The notes: generated by a model from the letters alone, not told the origin. A DNA stretch of 64,000 nucleotides from Panulirus ornatus (GCF_036320965.1 NC_092225.1:78757113-78821112), one strand, 5' to 3'. Shown: positions 20,712 to 34,762, counted from the first letter of the stretch. A program made the numbers and translations.

Positions 20712-23187
20712 GGAGGGAGAGGGGGAGGAGCAACGAATGTTACAGGCGAGTGATGTTGCGAGGGTGATCAGAGGGTGTTGGGTAGAGGAGGGGTGTTGCA
20801 AGGGAGAGTAACGTCGTGTTGCAGAGGAAGGAGTGTTGTGAGAGAGCGAGGGAGAGCGGCGTGGGGAGAGAGTTAGGAAGGAGAGCATGTGCTCGCCACT
20901 TATCTGCTTCACACACGGCTCAACACAAACACCCAACACTTTTGAAGTCTCCTCTCCCCCACCCGGCCTCCCGCCAGCTCGGCAAACACCCTAAAAAGAC
21001 TGTATAATTGAAAAGTTAATGTGGAAGTTAATCCACCTAATTCCTTTCTCATGCAAAACCTCTCGGAGGAGGCGCTTGGTCTACAAAGCGGAGGCAGGAG
21101 CCAGGTCAGTTATCTAGCGCCCACTACACCCATTTAGCGATTCGCCTAAGCAGCGCACCTCTCAAGCCAGCGCAGGCCAGCTGTTCCCCCGGCAAACACT
21201 CGTGGTTCCTACAGACAGCTGAGAGTGTAGCTTCCTCCAGGACCCCCAGCTAACTAACTAACGTCGATAGGAAAATGAAACCCTTATCACGGTGCTAATC
21301 CCATTCAGGACCCGTACAACCAATTAAAGTAAAATCAAACTTCAATTCCCGCCAAGAAACTTGCAAACTTGGCGAGTAAATCAATGGCTGCTGAATAAAT
21401 TAAGAGGGGCTGCGCTTAGAGGCGGAACCACGTTACCGGGGCCCTGCGATCTCCGCCCCTAAGACGCCGTGGCACAGAGTCTGTAGCGGAGCGTGAGGGT
21501 AGGGGCATATCGAGGGGGGTGCGTTCAGAGCGGGGCCGGGCGAGTCTGGGGGCTCCGTGCCAATCCCGCCATGGTATAATGAACTCTAATTGAGTGAGTT
21601 GCGGTGCGATGGAGTTAAGTAGAGGAATATTGATGGTCGTTACACGCGGCTTTACATTACTGATGGGTGGAAGAGGCCATCTAGCGGTGCTTAAGGCCTG
21701 GAGTGTGGTGCAGGCCGCCCTTAAGCGGCAGGGGGCCTGGCCCTGGGGCCCTCCTCATACCGCAGGAGGTGGTAACACGGCTGAAGGGCGTTCTCAAGCG
21801 GTAGGGGGTCGGGGCTCTGGGGTTTCTTGATATTGTAGGTGACGGAATGGTGGCTCTAGGACGCCTTCATACGGTAGGAGAGCAGGGTCTGTGACCGTAG
21901 AACAACCCCGCGCTGAGGGACGTGTGGGGACTGAAGGAGGAGAGACAGGGCTGAGCAGTCCCCTTGTGCTATATGAAGCCGAAGCCAAGGCCGAGGCTGT
22001 CAGAGCATTTAGGATGCCCTCACACTGTAGCAAACTGGGAATGGAAGTACGAGATGATGCTATGCTATAAGAGGCCGCACCTGGGAGCTATGGGGCACCC
22101 GCACACTGTAGAAGGCTAGGGATAAGGGTAAATAATAGTCCTATAATTTAAGATGTTTGGTTGTCCGACGTTATCATGGTGTAGCCAGCGGGAATGAGAG
22201 GTGATGAAGGAACCATTAAGCTACCGGTAGCTGGGTCACAGGGGCTCGGTGCTCCATACAGAGGCTGGGATGTAGACAGAGGGAGGGGCGTTCTCAGCTG
22301 TGTGCGGTCAGGGATGGTAAATTCTAGGACGCCGCTCATACTCCAGAAAACCAGGAATGGGAGACACAGTCCTAATGTAGGTGGCTGAGGCTGTAGGAAA
22401 CATACAAATTGTAGAAGGCTGTGGCTGTACAAATGTGGCTGTGGCTGAAGGCTGTACAAATTGTAGAAGAGCTGTGGCTGTCGGTGGCGAGGGATTTGTT
22501 CATAAGATGGCTGTAGCAGGCTGGAGATGTAGGTGTGGGACCGCCTTGTCGTACAGAAAGCCGGGGATGTGGTTAGGGTGAGTCTTGGAAGACGCCGTGG
22601 GACGTCCTCACACAGTAGTGCGCTGCTGCTGGAGACAGTGTGTGTGGAGGGTCGGGGGTGTCATCGCAAGGCAAGCTGATGGGGAGGGAGGAACGAGTCT
22701 AACGGGTTCCCACTTACGAGACCATTTGTACGGCCTACTAAAAGTTCAGTTTTGCATAAGTGGCTGACTTATTAGGATGGCGCAGTGGTACATGAATTAC
22801 CCAGTGTCAAGACAGCGGATTTATGCCGGTATCCATCGTGTCTACCCCAGTGTGTGTGTGTGTGTGAGTGTGTGTGTGGTATGTGCTCTGTGCCTCGATC
22901 ATGAGGAATACTTCGTTGGAAATATTGTTTTATTTCATTTGTTCATGAGATGATAATTCATTTTGCATGAAGATTATACAATAGGTTGATTAGCAGTATA
23001 GATGGTCCTTCATGTACTTACACTTGAGGTGATTCTTCGTGGAAGATGGTGAGGTGGAGAGGACAGGTGATCACCGTCTTTCATGAGGTGCTCAGTGTCT
23101 GCTCGTATTTGAAGATGAGAAAACGCAAAAAAGATTTGAAATTGAATAAATTCTGATCACTATAGCGAAAGATTATTATCACTAAAT

Positions 23188-23197
23188 GTTATTATTA

Positions 23198-23258
<61 letters not shown>

Positions 23259-23298
23259 CATTATAATCATTATTATTATCATTATGATGATGATGATG
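23188..23298. repeat. (TTA)n microsatellite in block A1
   Basis: TTA run with ATCATT and GATGAT interruptions. Its counterpart is at about 30380-30485. Confidence 0.96.
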
Positions 23299-23704
23299 AT
23301 TGTTTCATGGCTTTTCATAGAAAAAAGAATCAGAATTGAAAACCAAAGATCAAGTAACATATTGGATGTAGGTAAGTACATAACCAAGAAAGAGCTCCAG
23401 GTCATTGGCTTACAAGTTGTATAAGCTGATGATGAAGTCATGAATATTAACCATTAGTTACGTTTGGAACAGCTGAGATATAGTGGCAGATCTCGACTCT
23501 GATTGGAGAGAGGGGACCATGCATCATTCAGCTGGAAAATGTGCTTCAGGTTGTGTGAGGGAGATGATGAAGCAGCGGTTGCTAAATCTATGGAAAGCTG
23601 TCATTGATGCAGACGCGCGATCCATAGGACATGTTAGGTATGTGTGTCTGGTGGTGGTTATCTTGTGATGGTCTCCTTCATCCACGAGAAATTGATGGAG
23701 TGGG

Positions 23705-24014
<310 letters not shown>

Positions 24015-24080
<66 letters not shown>
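24015..24080. repeat. (TA)n microsatellite at LINE 3' end
   Basis: TA run followed by about 25 T, which is the poly-A tail of the minus-strand LINE copy that follows. Confidence 0.97.
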
Positions 24081-24098
<18 letters not shown>

Positions 24099-25203
24099 TT
24101 TTTTTCCGCTGTCTCCCGCGTTTGCGAGGTAGCGCAAGGAAACATACGAAAGAAATGGCCCAACCCACCCCCATACACATGTATATACATACGTCTACAC
24201 ACGCAAATATACATACCTACACAGCTTTCCATGGTTTACCCCAGACGCTTCACATGCCCTGATTCAATCCACTGACAGCACGTCAACCCCGGTATACCAC
24301 ATCGATCCAAGTCACTCTATTCCTTGCCCTCCTTTCACCCTCCTGCATGTTCAGGCCCCAATCACACAAAATCTTTTTCACTCCATCTTTCCACCTCCAA
24401 TTTGGTCTCCCACTTCTCCTCGTTCCCTCCACTTCCGACACATATATCCTCTTGGTCAATCTTTCCTCACTCATTCTCTCCATGTGCCCAAACCATTTCA
24501 AAACACCCTCTTCTGCTCTCTCAACCACGCTCTTTTTATTTCCACACATCTCTCTTACCCTTACGTTACTTACTCGATCAAACCACCTCCCACCACACAT
24601 TGTCCTCATACATCTCATTTCCAGCACATCCATCCTCCTGCGCACAACTCTATCCATAGCCCACGCCTCGCAATCATACAACATTGTTGGAACTACTGTT
24701 CCTGCAAACATACCCATTTTTGCTTTCCGAGATAATGTTCTCGACTTCCACACATTCTTCAAGGCTCCCAGGATTTTCGCCCCCTCCCCCACCCTATGAT
24801 CCACTTCCGCTTCCATGGTTCCATCCGCTGCCAGATCCACTCCCAGATATCTAAGACACTTTACTTCCTCCAGTTTTTCTCCATTCAAACTTACCTCCCA
24901 ATTGACTTGACCCTCAACCCTACTGTACCTAATTACCTTGCTCTTATTCACATTTACTCTTAACTTTCTTCTTTCACACACTTTACCAAACTCAGTCACC
25001 AGCTTCTGCAGTTTCTCACATGAATCAGCCAGCAGCGCTGTATCATCAGCGAACAACAACTGACTCACTTCTCAAGCTCTCTCATCCCCAACAGACTTCA
25101 TACTTGCCCCTCTTTCCAAAACTCTTGCATTCACCTCCCTAATAACCCCATCCATAAACAAATTAAACAACCATGGAGACATCACACACCCCTGCCGCAA
25201 ACC

Positions 25204-25206
<3 letters not shown>
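24081..25206 (-). mobile_element. 5'-truncated RTE-like LINE, copy 1 (block A1)
   Basis: Reading the minus strand from the (TA)n junction at 25206: the RT motif GLRQGCVMSPWLFN, an in-frame TGA near 25075, then LLFADDTALLADS with the FADD catalytic box near 25045. After that come KSKVIRYSR, a connection/thumb region with MLYDCEAW and WFGHMERM, and GRPNWRWKDG. The frame ends VVYRG-stop at 24283. A 3' UTR of about 175 bp ending ACGCGGGAGACAGCGG and a poly-A tail follow. The 5' portion (endonuclease, RT fingers) is absent. The RTE-like call rests on the C-terminal motif pattern and short-repeat tail. The 261-codon open stretch is a fragment, not a working protein. Confidence 0.9.

Positions 25207-25258
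<52 letters not shown>
25207..25258. repeat. (TA)n at 5' truncation point of LINE copy 1
   Basis: About 26 TA units directly abutting the truncated RT coding. A run of 9 G follows at 25268-25277. Confidence 0.98.
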
Positions 25259-25260
<2 letters not shown>

Positions 25261-26520
25261 TGTCCAAGGGGGGGGGGTTACACCTTTGTGCTCGCGTGCC
25301 GTTCACCAGTTCTGACACATAATTGCTTTGGCTGTAGATATAGTAAGACAAATGAAGTATTTAAAACAGAAAAGGATCAGATCCAACCCAAACTGTATTT
25401 GAATTGGATGCAGACTTTCGCCTCTCCAGAGAACAAGTGACTCTACAAAAGATATTCCACTTTTACCTCCTTTTTGATGTCGTACAAGTGTTTATACTTT
25501 TAATATTCACTCCTCGTCAGAGGGGAAAGCATAAAGCTAGAAAACTCCAAGGCTTTGGGAAAATGAGCTCGACAAAGGCAAAACCAGAAGTATTTGGACA
25601 GCTTCTCTTTGTGCATGTTATAATCGGAAGCAACTCTACCGATCCTGCGTCTGGCAGATGAAAAAGGAGGAGGAGTTCCACTCATCAGGGCTCAAAAGAA
25701 TTTCGCTGTTGTCAGTTGATTGAAATTTTCATGGGGTTCTGGAGATGCAGAGCAGCAGGGCCTTTGTACGCCCTGTGGCGCGCACTGCCAAAAGGGAGAG
25801 ACGTCTCGGTATCTGTGGTAGGATGTCGGGCACGACCAGCTGACTGTACTTCGATTAACTGAGGAAGGACCTTGGATGCATCAGAACTGATCCACTGCCT
25901 CCTTGCATGCATGGAACGTAGAGTTCAGGTTTCTAGGCGACGTAGTAGTCACTCTGCATACTTCAGTGATGTATGTGAGGCTTCTGTGGATGTATGATTC
26001 AGATTGGTGGTACTAGGTCAGGATTAAACATAAGTATATTTAAGTTTGATAAATGTAATCTCGACTCAGTCATAGATGTGGTGTGAAGATTGTGTTAGTC
26101 CTTGATACAGTCCACATCCCTACAGGAATGAACAAGAGACAAATCATCTGGTGTATTTTTCACTCCTAAGGTGACTACAGTAATGTCTTATGATAGTATT
26201 ATTCACTTCTTGCACGGGGTAAAACCTTCCATGTAACTTGTGCTCATTAGACACTTATGGTACTACTTTATCTCGCCACTGCACTCGGTTCAGTGGTCTT
26301 CCACTGCAGTATGTCCACGCCTAGCACGGAAGGGTGAAAAACTGTCAGACTTACGTGCACTCTGATTTGCTGGTGACGTCATAGATTCCCCTCGGATGTT
26401 ATTGAAGATGATGTTTGAGTGACGTCACTGACCGGCTGTACCCGCTACACACAGACACACACACCTGAGCAGTGAGGAGCTCTAGGCAGCGAGAGTTGTT
26501 TCCCCAAGATTTTGGAGGGT

Positions 26521-27537
26521 CACAAGCTCATGAATCATGTTATGTAGAAGGGAAGGGTCACCTGTGTGATGAATGCTGTGGGTATTTTCATTGTGCCAGT
26601 TTTGGGGGATTTGAAATGATTTGGGATGTGTACAATTCCCAGGTTCAAATCGAACGGTCAGGAGTGTTGCCAACTTCAATGAATGTCTTTCTTTTAATAA
26701 TTGTTCATTTTAAGGAGATCTAGACACTGACAAAGTGGTTGGCTGACATAGGAAGAGTGAACAAGTGCAGATGTGATGTATGAGAGCGCCGTTGTGTGAC
26801 TTGAGTTAAAAGAAGCAAAGTTCTATTGTGTGCTGAATGTAGCACTGTCAATGTCAGTTGAAGATGTACGATATCTTTATGATTCAGGCTATTCTGTGCC
26901 AGTAAGATCAATCATTGTTACTGTTATTACTTTTTTGTATCAATTCAAGACCTTTTAAGTTGTCGAGCCAAGAAAATATTCTAGAAGTCTTAAAGAAGGT
27001 AGGGAAATTAAGCACGACAGATGGGACGAACCCGTCGGTCAACATACAAAGCCAAGTACTCCCTTCTTTTTTTTTTAAGTTGGACCATAATCTGGTATGG
27101 ACTTAAGTAAGGGAATGTACCGAAACCAGTCAGATGTGAGTCGATCCATCGGGATAACACGAGAGGGATGATAGAAGGAGCCATCCGGGAACAGATGTTT
27201 GGGTAAGGTTCAGTTACCATGAAGGAGATCGGGTCATTTTTTTTTGTTCCGTGGTGCTCAGTGAAGATCAGGTGTTCTTTGCAGTTTTATTTGAAAAGTA
27301 CGTACGTCCATCTCTAGTCCTCTGGACTATGGTCTTATGACGCACTACGACACACACACACACACACTCGTGGACGGTGTGACGAGGCTAGCCAGTGTGA
27401 CCATGAGTAGTGCTGAGCCCAGCTTTTTATCTGGGCCTTTGAACACCTCAACATCACATTTGAGCGACCGGCCGGCCGGCTCTTCCTTGTATCGTCTGCA
27501 GGTCCGCTTTACATGTTACATGAGACTGAACAATGCC
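26521..27537. other. Unique spacer between block A1 and block C1
   Basis: Mixed sequence with T runs (27067-27076, 27237-27246), a short (AC)n at about 27350-27366 and GGCCGGCCGGC near 27470. No gene, transposon or array recognised. Confidence 0.5.
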
Positions 27538-27877
27538 TTGTACTTGGTTCTTACACACTAAGCAGTGAGTCCATGAAACTGAACAATGCCTTGTACTTGG
27601 TTCTTACACAGTGAGTTCATGTACACATTCCCTGTGATGAACTGCATATGTACAACTCGCAGTGAAATGATGAAAACTAGATAGCTAATGAAAAACATTT
27701 GGAAATGTGATGAGAATTTAATGAAAAAGCAAGACCTGAAATTAGCACAAGTAGATAAGGAAGTCTGGAAACGGGAGGTTCATTTCGAAGACCTTGAGGG
27801 AGGTCCTGAGATCAGGGAGGAACTTGAGGCGTTGAAGATTTGAGAAAAAAGAATATGAACACAGATTCACAGCAGGT
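27538..27877. repeat. Block C1 (about 340 bp, repeated at 34417-34762)
   Basis: Starts TTGTACTTGGTTCTTACACA and ends CACAGATTCACAGCAGGTGA, followed by a GA tract. An internal direct repeat (ACTGAACAATGCCTTGTACT) lies around 27525 and 27579. It matches 34417-34762 with a few small indels. Confidence 0.9.
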
Positions 27878-30379
27878 GAGAGAGAGAGAGAGAGACGGAG
27901 GGAGAGGGGGAGGAGCAACGAATGTTACAGGCGAGTGATGTTGCGAGGGTGATCAGAGGGTGTTGGGTAGAGGAGGGGTGTTGCAAGGGAGAGTACGTCG
28001 TGTTGCAGAGGAAGGAGTGTTGTGAGAGAGCGAGGGAGAGCGGCGTGGGGAGAGAGTTAGGAAGGAGAGCATGTGCTCGCCACTTATCTGCTTCACACAC
28101 GGCTCAACACAAACACCCCAACACTTTTGAAGTCTCCTCTCCCCCACCCGGCCTCCCGCCAGCTCGGCAAACACCCTAAAAAGACTGTAATAATTGAAAA
28201 GTTAATGTGGAAGTTAATCCACCTAATTCCTTTCTCATGCAAAACCTCTCGGAGGAGGCGCTTGGTCTACAAAGCGGAGGCAGGAGCCAGGTCAGTTATC
28301 TAGCGCCACTACACCCATTTAGCGATTCGCCTAAGCAGCGCACCTCTCAAGCCAGCGCAGGCCAGCTGTTCCCCCGGCAAAAACACTCGTGGTTCCTACA
28401 GACAGCTGAGAGTGTAGCTTCCTCCAGGACCCCAGCTAACTAACTAACGTCGATAGGAAAATGAAACCCTTATCACGGTGCTAATCCCATTCAGGACCCG
28501 TACAACCAATTAAAGTAAATCAAACTTCAATTCCCGCCAAGAAACTTGCAAACTTGGCGAGTAATCAATGGCTGCTGAATAAATTAAGAGGGGCTGCGCT
28601 TAGAGGCGGAACCACGTTACCGGGGCCCTGCGATCTCCGCCCCTAAGACGCCGTGGCACAGAGTCTGTAGCGGAGCGTGAGGGTAGGGGCATATCGAGGG
28701 GGGTGCGTTCAGAGCGGGGCCGGGCGAGTCTGGGGCTCCGTGCCAATCCCGCCATGGTATAATGAACTCTAATTGAGTGAGTTGCGGTGCGATGGAGTTA
28801 AGTAGAGGAATATGATGGTCGTTACACGCGGCTTTACATTACTGATGGGTGGAGAGGCCATCTAGCGGTGCTTAAGGCCTGGAGTGTGGTGCAGGCCGCC
28901 CTTAAGCGGCAGGGGGCCTGGCCCTGGGGCCCTCCTCTACCGCAGGGGTGTCTGGTTAACACGGCTGAAGGGCGTTCTCAAGCGGTAGGGGGTCGGGGTC
29001 TGGGGTTTCTTGATATTGTAGGTGACGGAATGGTGGCTCTAGGGACGCCTTCATACGGTAGGAGAGCAGGGTCTGTGACCGTAGAACAACCCCGCGCTGA
29101 GGGACGTGTGGGGACTGAAGGAGGAGAGACAGGGCTGAGCAGTCCCCTTGTGCTATATGAAGCCGAAGCCAAGGCCGAGGCTGTCAGAGCATTTAGGATG
29201 CCCTCACACTGTAGCAAACTGGGAATGGAAGTACGAGATGATGCTATGCTATAAGAGGCCGCACCTGGACGCTATGGGGGCACCCGCACACTGTAGAAGG
29301 CTAGGGATAAGGGTAAATAATAGTCCTATAATTTAAGATGTTTGGTTGTCCGACGTTATCATGTGTATTAGCCTGCGGGATTAGAGGTGATGAAGGAACC
29401 ATTAAGCTACCGTAGCTGGGTCACAGGGGCTCGGTGCTCCATACAGAGGCTGGGATGTAGACAGAGGGAGGGGCGTTCTCAGCTGTCCGGCGCGCGTTCT
29501 GGGATGGTAAATTCTAGGACGCCGCTCATACTCAGAAAACCAGGAATGGAGACACAGTCCTAATGTAGGTGGCTGAGGCTGTAGGAAACATACAAATTGT
29601 AGAAGGCTGTGGCTGTACAAATGTGGCTGTGGCTGAAGGCTGTACAATTGTAGAAGGCCGGAGCTGTGGCTGTCGGTGGCGAGGGATTTGTTCATAAGAT
29701 GGCTGTAGCAGGCTGGAGATGTAGGTGGGGGACCGCCTTGTCATACAGAAAGCGGGGATGTGGTTAGGGTGAGTCTTGGAAGACGCCGTGGGACGTCCTC
29801 ACACAGTAGTGGCTGCTGCTGGAGACAGTGTGTGTGGAGGTGGTCGGGGGTGTCATCGCAAGGCAAGCTGATGGGGAGGGAGGAAGAGTCTAACGGGTTC
29901 CCACTTACGAGACCATTTGTACGGCTACTAAAAGTTCAGTTTTGCATTAAGTGGCTGCAATTATTAGGATGGCGCAGTGGTACATGAATTACCCAGTGTC
30001 AAGACAGCGGATTTATGCCGGTATCCATCGTGTCTACCCCAGTGTGTGTGTGTGTGAGTGTGTGTGGTATGTGCTCTGTGCCTCGATCATGAGGAATACT
30101 TCGTTGGAAATATTGTTTTATTTCATTTGTTCATGAGATGATAATTCATTTTGCATGAAGATTATACAATAGGTTGATTAGCAGTATAGATGGTCCTTCA
30201 TGTACTTACACTTGAGGTGATTCTTCGTGGAAGATGGTGAGGTGGAGAGTACAGGTGATCACCGTCTTTCATGAGGTGCTCAGTGTCTGCTCGTATTTGA
30301 AGATGAGAAAACGCAAAAAAGATTTGAAATTGAATAAATTCTGATCACTATAGCGAAAGATTATTATCACTAATATTTT

Positions 30380-30403
30380 TTGTTATTATTATCATTATTA
30401 TTA

Positions 30404-30446
<43 letters not shown>

Positions 30447-30485
30447 CATTATAATCATTATTATTATCATTATGATGATGATGAT
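30380..30485. repeat. (TTA)n microsatellite in block A2
   Basis: Counterpart of 23188-23298, with slightly different unit number and interruptions. Confidence 0.95.
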
Positions 30486-30894
30486 TGTTTCATGGCTTTT
30501 CATAGAAAAAAGAATCAGAATTGAAAACAAAGATCAAGTAACATATTGGATGTAGGTAAGTACATAACCAAGAAAGAGCTCCAGGTCATTGGCTTACAAG
30601 TTGTATAAGCTGATGATGAAGTCATGAATATTAACCATTAGTTACGTTTGGAAACAGCTGAGATATAGTGGCAGATCTCGACTCTGATTGGAGAGAGGGA
30701 CCATGCATCATTCAGCTGGAAAATGTGCTTCGGTTGTGTGAGGAGATGATGAAGCAGCGGTTGCTAAATCTGTGAAAGCTGTCATTGATTGCAGACGCGT
30801 CTGATCCATAAGGACATGTTAGGTATGTGTGTCTGGTGGTGGTTATCTTGTGATGGTCTCCTTCATCCACGAGAAATTGATGGAGTGGGTGTAT

Positions 30895-30954
30895 ATATTT
30901 CTTTCGTCTGTTTCCTTGCGCTACCTCGCAAACGCGGGAGACAGCGACAAAGTA

Positions 30955-30985
<31 letters not shown>

Positions 30986-31070
30986 TATATATTATATATA
31001 TTATATATATATATATATATTATATATATATATATATTATATATATATATATACTATATATATATATATC
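30895..31070 (+). mobile_element. RTE-like LINE 3' tail plus irregular (TA)n (block A2)
   Basis: Counterpart of 23705-23872: same 3' UTR end, A-rich run with one G, then TA sequence interrupted by extra T or A bases and one C. Confidence 0.85.
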
Positions 31071-31212
31071 TTTTTCTTTCATACTATTCGCCATTTCCCG
31101 CGTTAGCGAGGTAGCGTTAAGAACAGAGGACTGGGCCTTTGAGGGAAAATTCTTCATCTGGGCCCCCTTCTCTGTTCCTTCTTTTTTTTTTTTCCCAAAG
31201 AAGGAAGAAGGA
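31071..31212 (-). mobile_element. Repeat E partial copy (block A2)
   Basis: Counterpart of 23873-24014 with small indels (for example GGGAAAATTCTTCATCTGGG in place of GGGAACATTCTCATCTGG). Confidence 0.8.
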
Positions 31213-31276
31213 TATATATATATATAATATATATATATATTATATATATTATATATATATATATTATATATATATA

Positions 31277-32403
31277 TTTTTTTTTTTTTTTTTTTTTTTT
31301 CCGCTGTCTCCCGCGTTTGCGAGGTAGCGCAAGGAAACATACGAAAGAAATGGCCCAACCCACCCCCATACACATGTATATACATACGTCTACACACGCA
31401 AATATACATACCTACACAGCTTTCCATGGTTTACCCCAGACGCTTCACATGCCCTGATTCAACCCACTGACAGCACGTCAACCCCGGTATACCACAACGA
31501 TCCAAGTCACTCTATTCCTTGCCCTCCTTTCACCCTCCTGCATGTTCAGGCCCCCAATCACACAAAATCTTTTTCACTCCATCTTTCCACCTCCAATTTG
31601 GTCTCCCACTTCTCCTCGTTCCCTCCACTTCCGACACATATATCCTCTTGGTCAATCTTTCCTCACCTCATTCTCTCCATGTGCCCAAACCATTTCAAAA
31701 AACACCCTCTTCTGCTCTCTCAACCACCCTCTTTTTTATTTCCACACATCTCTCTTACCCTTACGTTACTTACTCGATCAAACCACCTCCCACCACACAT
31801 TGTCCTCATACATCTCATTTCCAGCACATCCATCCTCCTGCGCACAACTCTATCCATAGCCCACGCCTCGCAATCATACAACATTGTTGGAACTACTGTT
31901 CCTTCAAACATACCCACTTTTGCTTTCCGAGATAATGTTCTCGACTTCCACACATTCTTCAAGGCTCCCAGGATTTTCGCCCCCTCCCCCACCCTATGAT
32001 CCACTTCCGCTTCCATGGTTCCATCCGCTGCCAGATCCACTCCCAGATATCTAAGACACTTTACTTCCTCCAGTTTTTCTCCATTCAAACTTACCTCCCA
32101 ATTGACTTGACCCTCAACCCTACTGTACCTAATTACCTTGCTCTTATTCACATTTACTCTTAACTTTCTTCTTTCACACACTTTACCAAACTCAGTCACC
32201 AGCTTCTGCAGTTTCTCACATGAATCAGCCAGCAGCGCTGTATCATCAGCGAACAACAACTGACTCACTTCTCAAGCTCTCTCATCCCCAACAGACTTCA
32301 TACTTGCCCCTCTTTCCAAAACTCTTGCATTCACCTCCCTAATAACCCCATCCATAAACAAATTAAACAACCATGGAGACATCACACACCCCTGCCGCAA
32401 ACC

Positions 32404-32406
<3 letters not shown>
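31277..32406 (-). pseudogene. 5'-truncated RTE-like LINE, copy 2 (block A2), frameshifted
   Basis: Same boundaries as copy 1, including the 5' truncation at (TA)n and the same in-frame TGA between the GLRQG and FADD motifs. Extra bases near 31668 (CACCTCATT), 31698 (A run) and 31731-31736 (T run) break the frame, so the RT frame closes at 31720 after CGNKKEGG. The C-terminal part is still readable in another frame. A shared nonsense codon plus private homopolymer indels mark it as a duplicate of copy 1, not an independent insertion. Confidence 0.9.

Positions 32407-32460
<54 letters not shown>
32407..32460. repeat. (TA)n at 5' truncation point of LINE copy 2
   Basis: About 27 TA units. The G run found after the A1 counterpart is shortened to GGGG. 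Confidence 0.97.
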
Positions 32461-32462
<2 letters not shown>

Positions 32463-33713
32463 TGTCCAAGGGGGTTACACCTTTGTGCTCGCGTGCCGTT
32501 CACCAGTTCTGACACATAATTGCTTTGGCTGTAGATATAGTAAGACAAATGAAGTATTTAAAACAGAAAAGGATCAGATCCAACCCAAACTGTATTTGAA
32601 TTGGATGCAGACTTTCGCCTCTCCAGAGAACAAGTGACTCTACAAAAGATATTCCACTTTTACCTCCTTTTTGATGTCGTACAAGTGTTTATACTTTTAA
32701 TATTCACTCCTCGTCAGAGGGGAAAGCATAAAGCTAGAAAACTCCAAGGCTTTGGGAAAATGAGCTCGACAAAGGCAAAACCAGAAGTATTTGGACAGCT
32801 TCTCTTTGTGCATGTTATAATCGGAAGCAACTCTACCGATCCTGCGTCTGGCAGATGAAAAAGGAGGAGGAGTTCCACTCATCAGGGCTCAAAAGAATTT
32901 CGCTGTTGTCAGTTGATTGAAATTTTCATGGGGTTCTGGAGATGCAGAGCAGCAGGGCCTTTGTACGCCCTGTGGCGCGCACTGCCAAAAGGGAGAGACG
33001 TCTCGGTATCTGTGGTAGGATGTCGGGCACGACCAGCTGACTGTACTTCGATTAACTGAGGAAGGACCTTGGATGCATCAGAAACTGATCCACTGCCTCC
33101 TTGCATGCATGGAACGTAGAGTTCAGGTTTCTAGGCGACGTAGTAGTCACTCTGCATACTTCAGTGATGTATGTGAGGCTTCTGTGGATGTATGATTCAG
33201 ATTGGTGGTACTAGGTCAGGATTAAACATAAGTATATTTAAGTTTGATAAATGTAATCTCGACTCAGTCATAGATGTGGTGTGAAGATTGTGTTTGTCTT
33301 TATACAGTCCAACATCCCTACAGGAATGAACAAGAGACAAATCATCTGGTGTATTTTTCAACTCCTAAGGTGACTACAGTAATGTCTTATGATAGTATTA
33401 TTCACTTCTTGCACGGGGTAAAACTTCCATGTAACTTGTGCTCATTAGACACTTATGGTACTACTTTATCTCGCCACTGCACTCGGTTCAGTGGTCTTCC
33501 ACTGCAGTATGTCCACGCCTAGCACGGAAGGGTGAAAAACTGTCAGACTTACGTGCACTCTGATTTGCTGGTGACGTCATAGATTCCCCTCGGATGTTAT
33601 GAAGATGATGTTTGAGTGACGTTCACTGACGGCTGTACCGCTAAAAGGACACACACACACTTCTGAGCAGTGAGGAGCTCTAGGCAGGCGAGAGTTGTTT
33701 CCCCAAGTTTTTG

Positions 33714-33789
33714 GAGGGGGGGGGGGGGAGGTGGAGGGGGGGGGGGGGTGGGGCGGGGGGGGGGAGGGGTGGGAGGAGGAGGAGGAGGC
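33714..33789. repeat. G-run/GGA junction between blocks A2 and D1
   Basis: Almost pure G with a few A, T and C, then GGAGGAGGAGG. In the single-copy contexts block A is followed by TCACAAGCTC (26521) and block D is preceded by GGAGGAGG (37276-37300). The G-rich tract is where the sequence jumps from one to the other. Confidence 0.9.
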
Positions 33790-34131
33790 ATGTGTGGAGG
33801 AGACCTAGGACGTCGCAGAAGCCACTGTCATGATTTAGATTCCAACATTAGACACAAGGATTCCGAGCGACCTTGTGGAGAGTAATGGCAGATGATTAAT
33901 TCAACTCCGATGTTACATACGACAGTGCCAGAATCATTAGTAAGTCTCGACCATATCATTACTGTTAATTTTGATAGTGTTGATGATCCTGTACGTGAGT
34001 ACCTAAGTGAACACAAGGTCGACAGTGAAACAAGGGTAAGAAAATCAGTTCACAGATTATGAGCCTTGAAATGTAGAAACATTTAAGGATGAATTTGATT
34101 TTAAGTCATAAGGAATTATCCTAAAAATGTA
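33790..34131. repeat. Block D1 (about 340 bp, repeated at 37303-37646)
   Basis: Starts ATGTGTGGAGGAGACCTAGG and ends TTATCCTAAAAATGTAGAGA. It matches 37303-37646 with small indels and ends in a GA tract, as does the other copy. Confidence 0.9.
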
Positions 34132-34414
<283 letters not shown>

Positions 34415-34416
34415 TT

Positions 34417-34759
34417 TTGTACTTGGTTCTTACACACTAAGCAGTGAGTCCATGAAACTGAACAATGCCTTGTACTTGGTTCTTACACAGTGAGTTCATG
34501 TACACATTCCCTGTGATGAACTGCATATGTACAACTCGCAGTGAAATGATGAAAACTAGATAGCTAATGAAAAACATTTGGAAATGTGATGAGAATTTAA
34601 TGAAAAAGCAAGACCTGAAATTAGCGCAAGTAGGATAAGGAAGTCTGGAAACGGGAGGTTCATTTCGAAGTCCCTTGAGGGAGGTCGTGAAGATCAGGCA
34701 TTGAACTTGAGGGCGTTTGAAGATTTGAGAAAAAAGAATATGAACACAGATTCACAGCA

Positions 34760-34762
<3 letters not shown>
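34417..34762. repeat. Block C2, second copy of block C
   Basis: Matches 27538-27877, with small differences near the right end, for example 34670-34715. It is followed by a long (GA)n tract and unique sequence, not by block A. Confidence 0.9.

Larger units (their letters stand above)
27896..33717. repeat. Block A2, second copy of block A
   Basis: Colinear with 20711-26520. It differs by many isolated one- or two-base indels, and its dinucleotide tracts are irregular: (TA)n at 30985-31070 and 31213-31277 is broken by TATTA, whereas A1 has perfect runs. This error-like pattern suggests lower consensus quality. It is flanked by low-complexity purine tracts on both sides. Confidence 0.92.

Noticed and set aside
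21380..22770. GC-rich part of block A as a CpG-island promoter with exons
   Set aside because: Composition is suggestive, but I could not find a consistent open frame with splice sites, and the second copy differs by indels that would break any frame.
24283..25068. 261-codon RT frame as an active host or transposon gene
   Set aside because: It is a 5'-truncated fragment with an in-frame TGA just upstream of the catalytic box and no endonuclease, so it is not functional.
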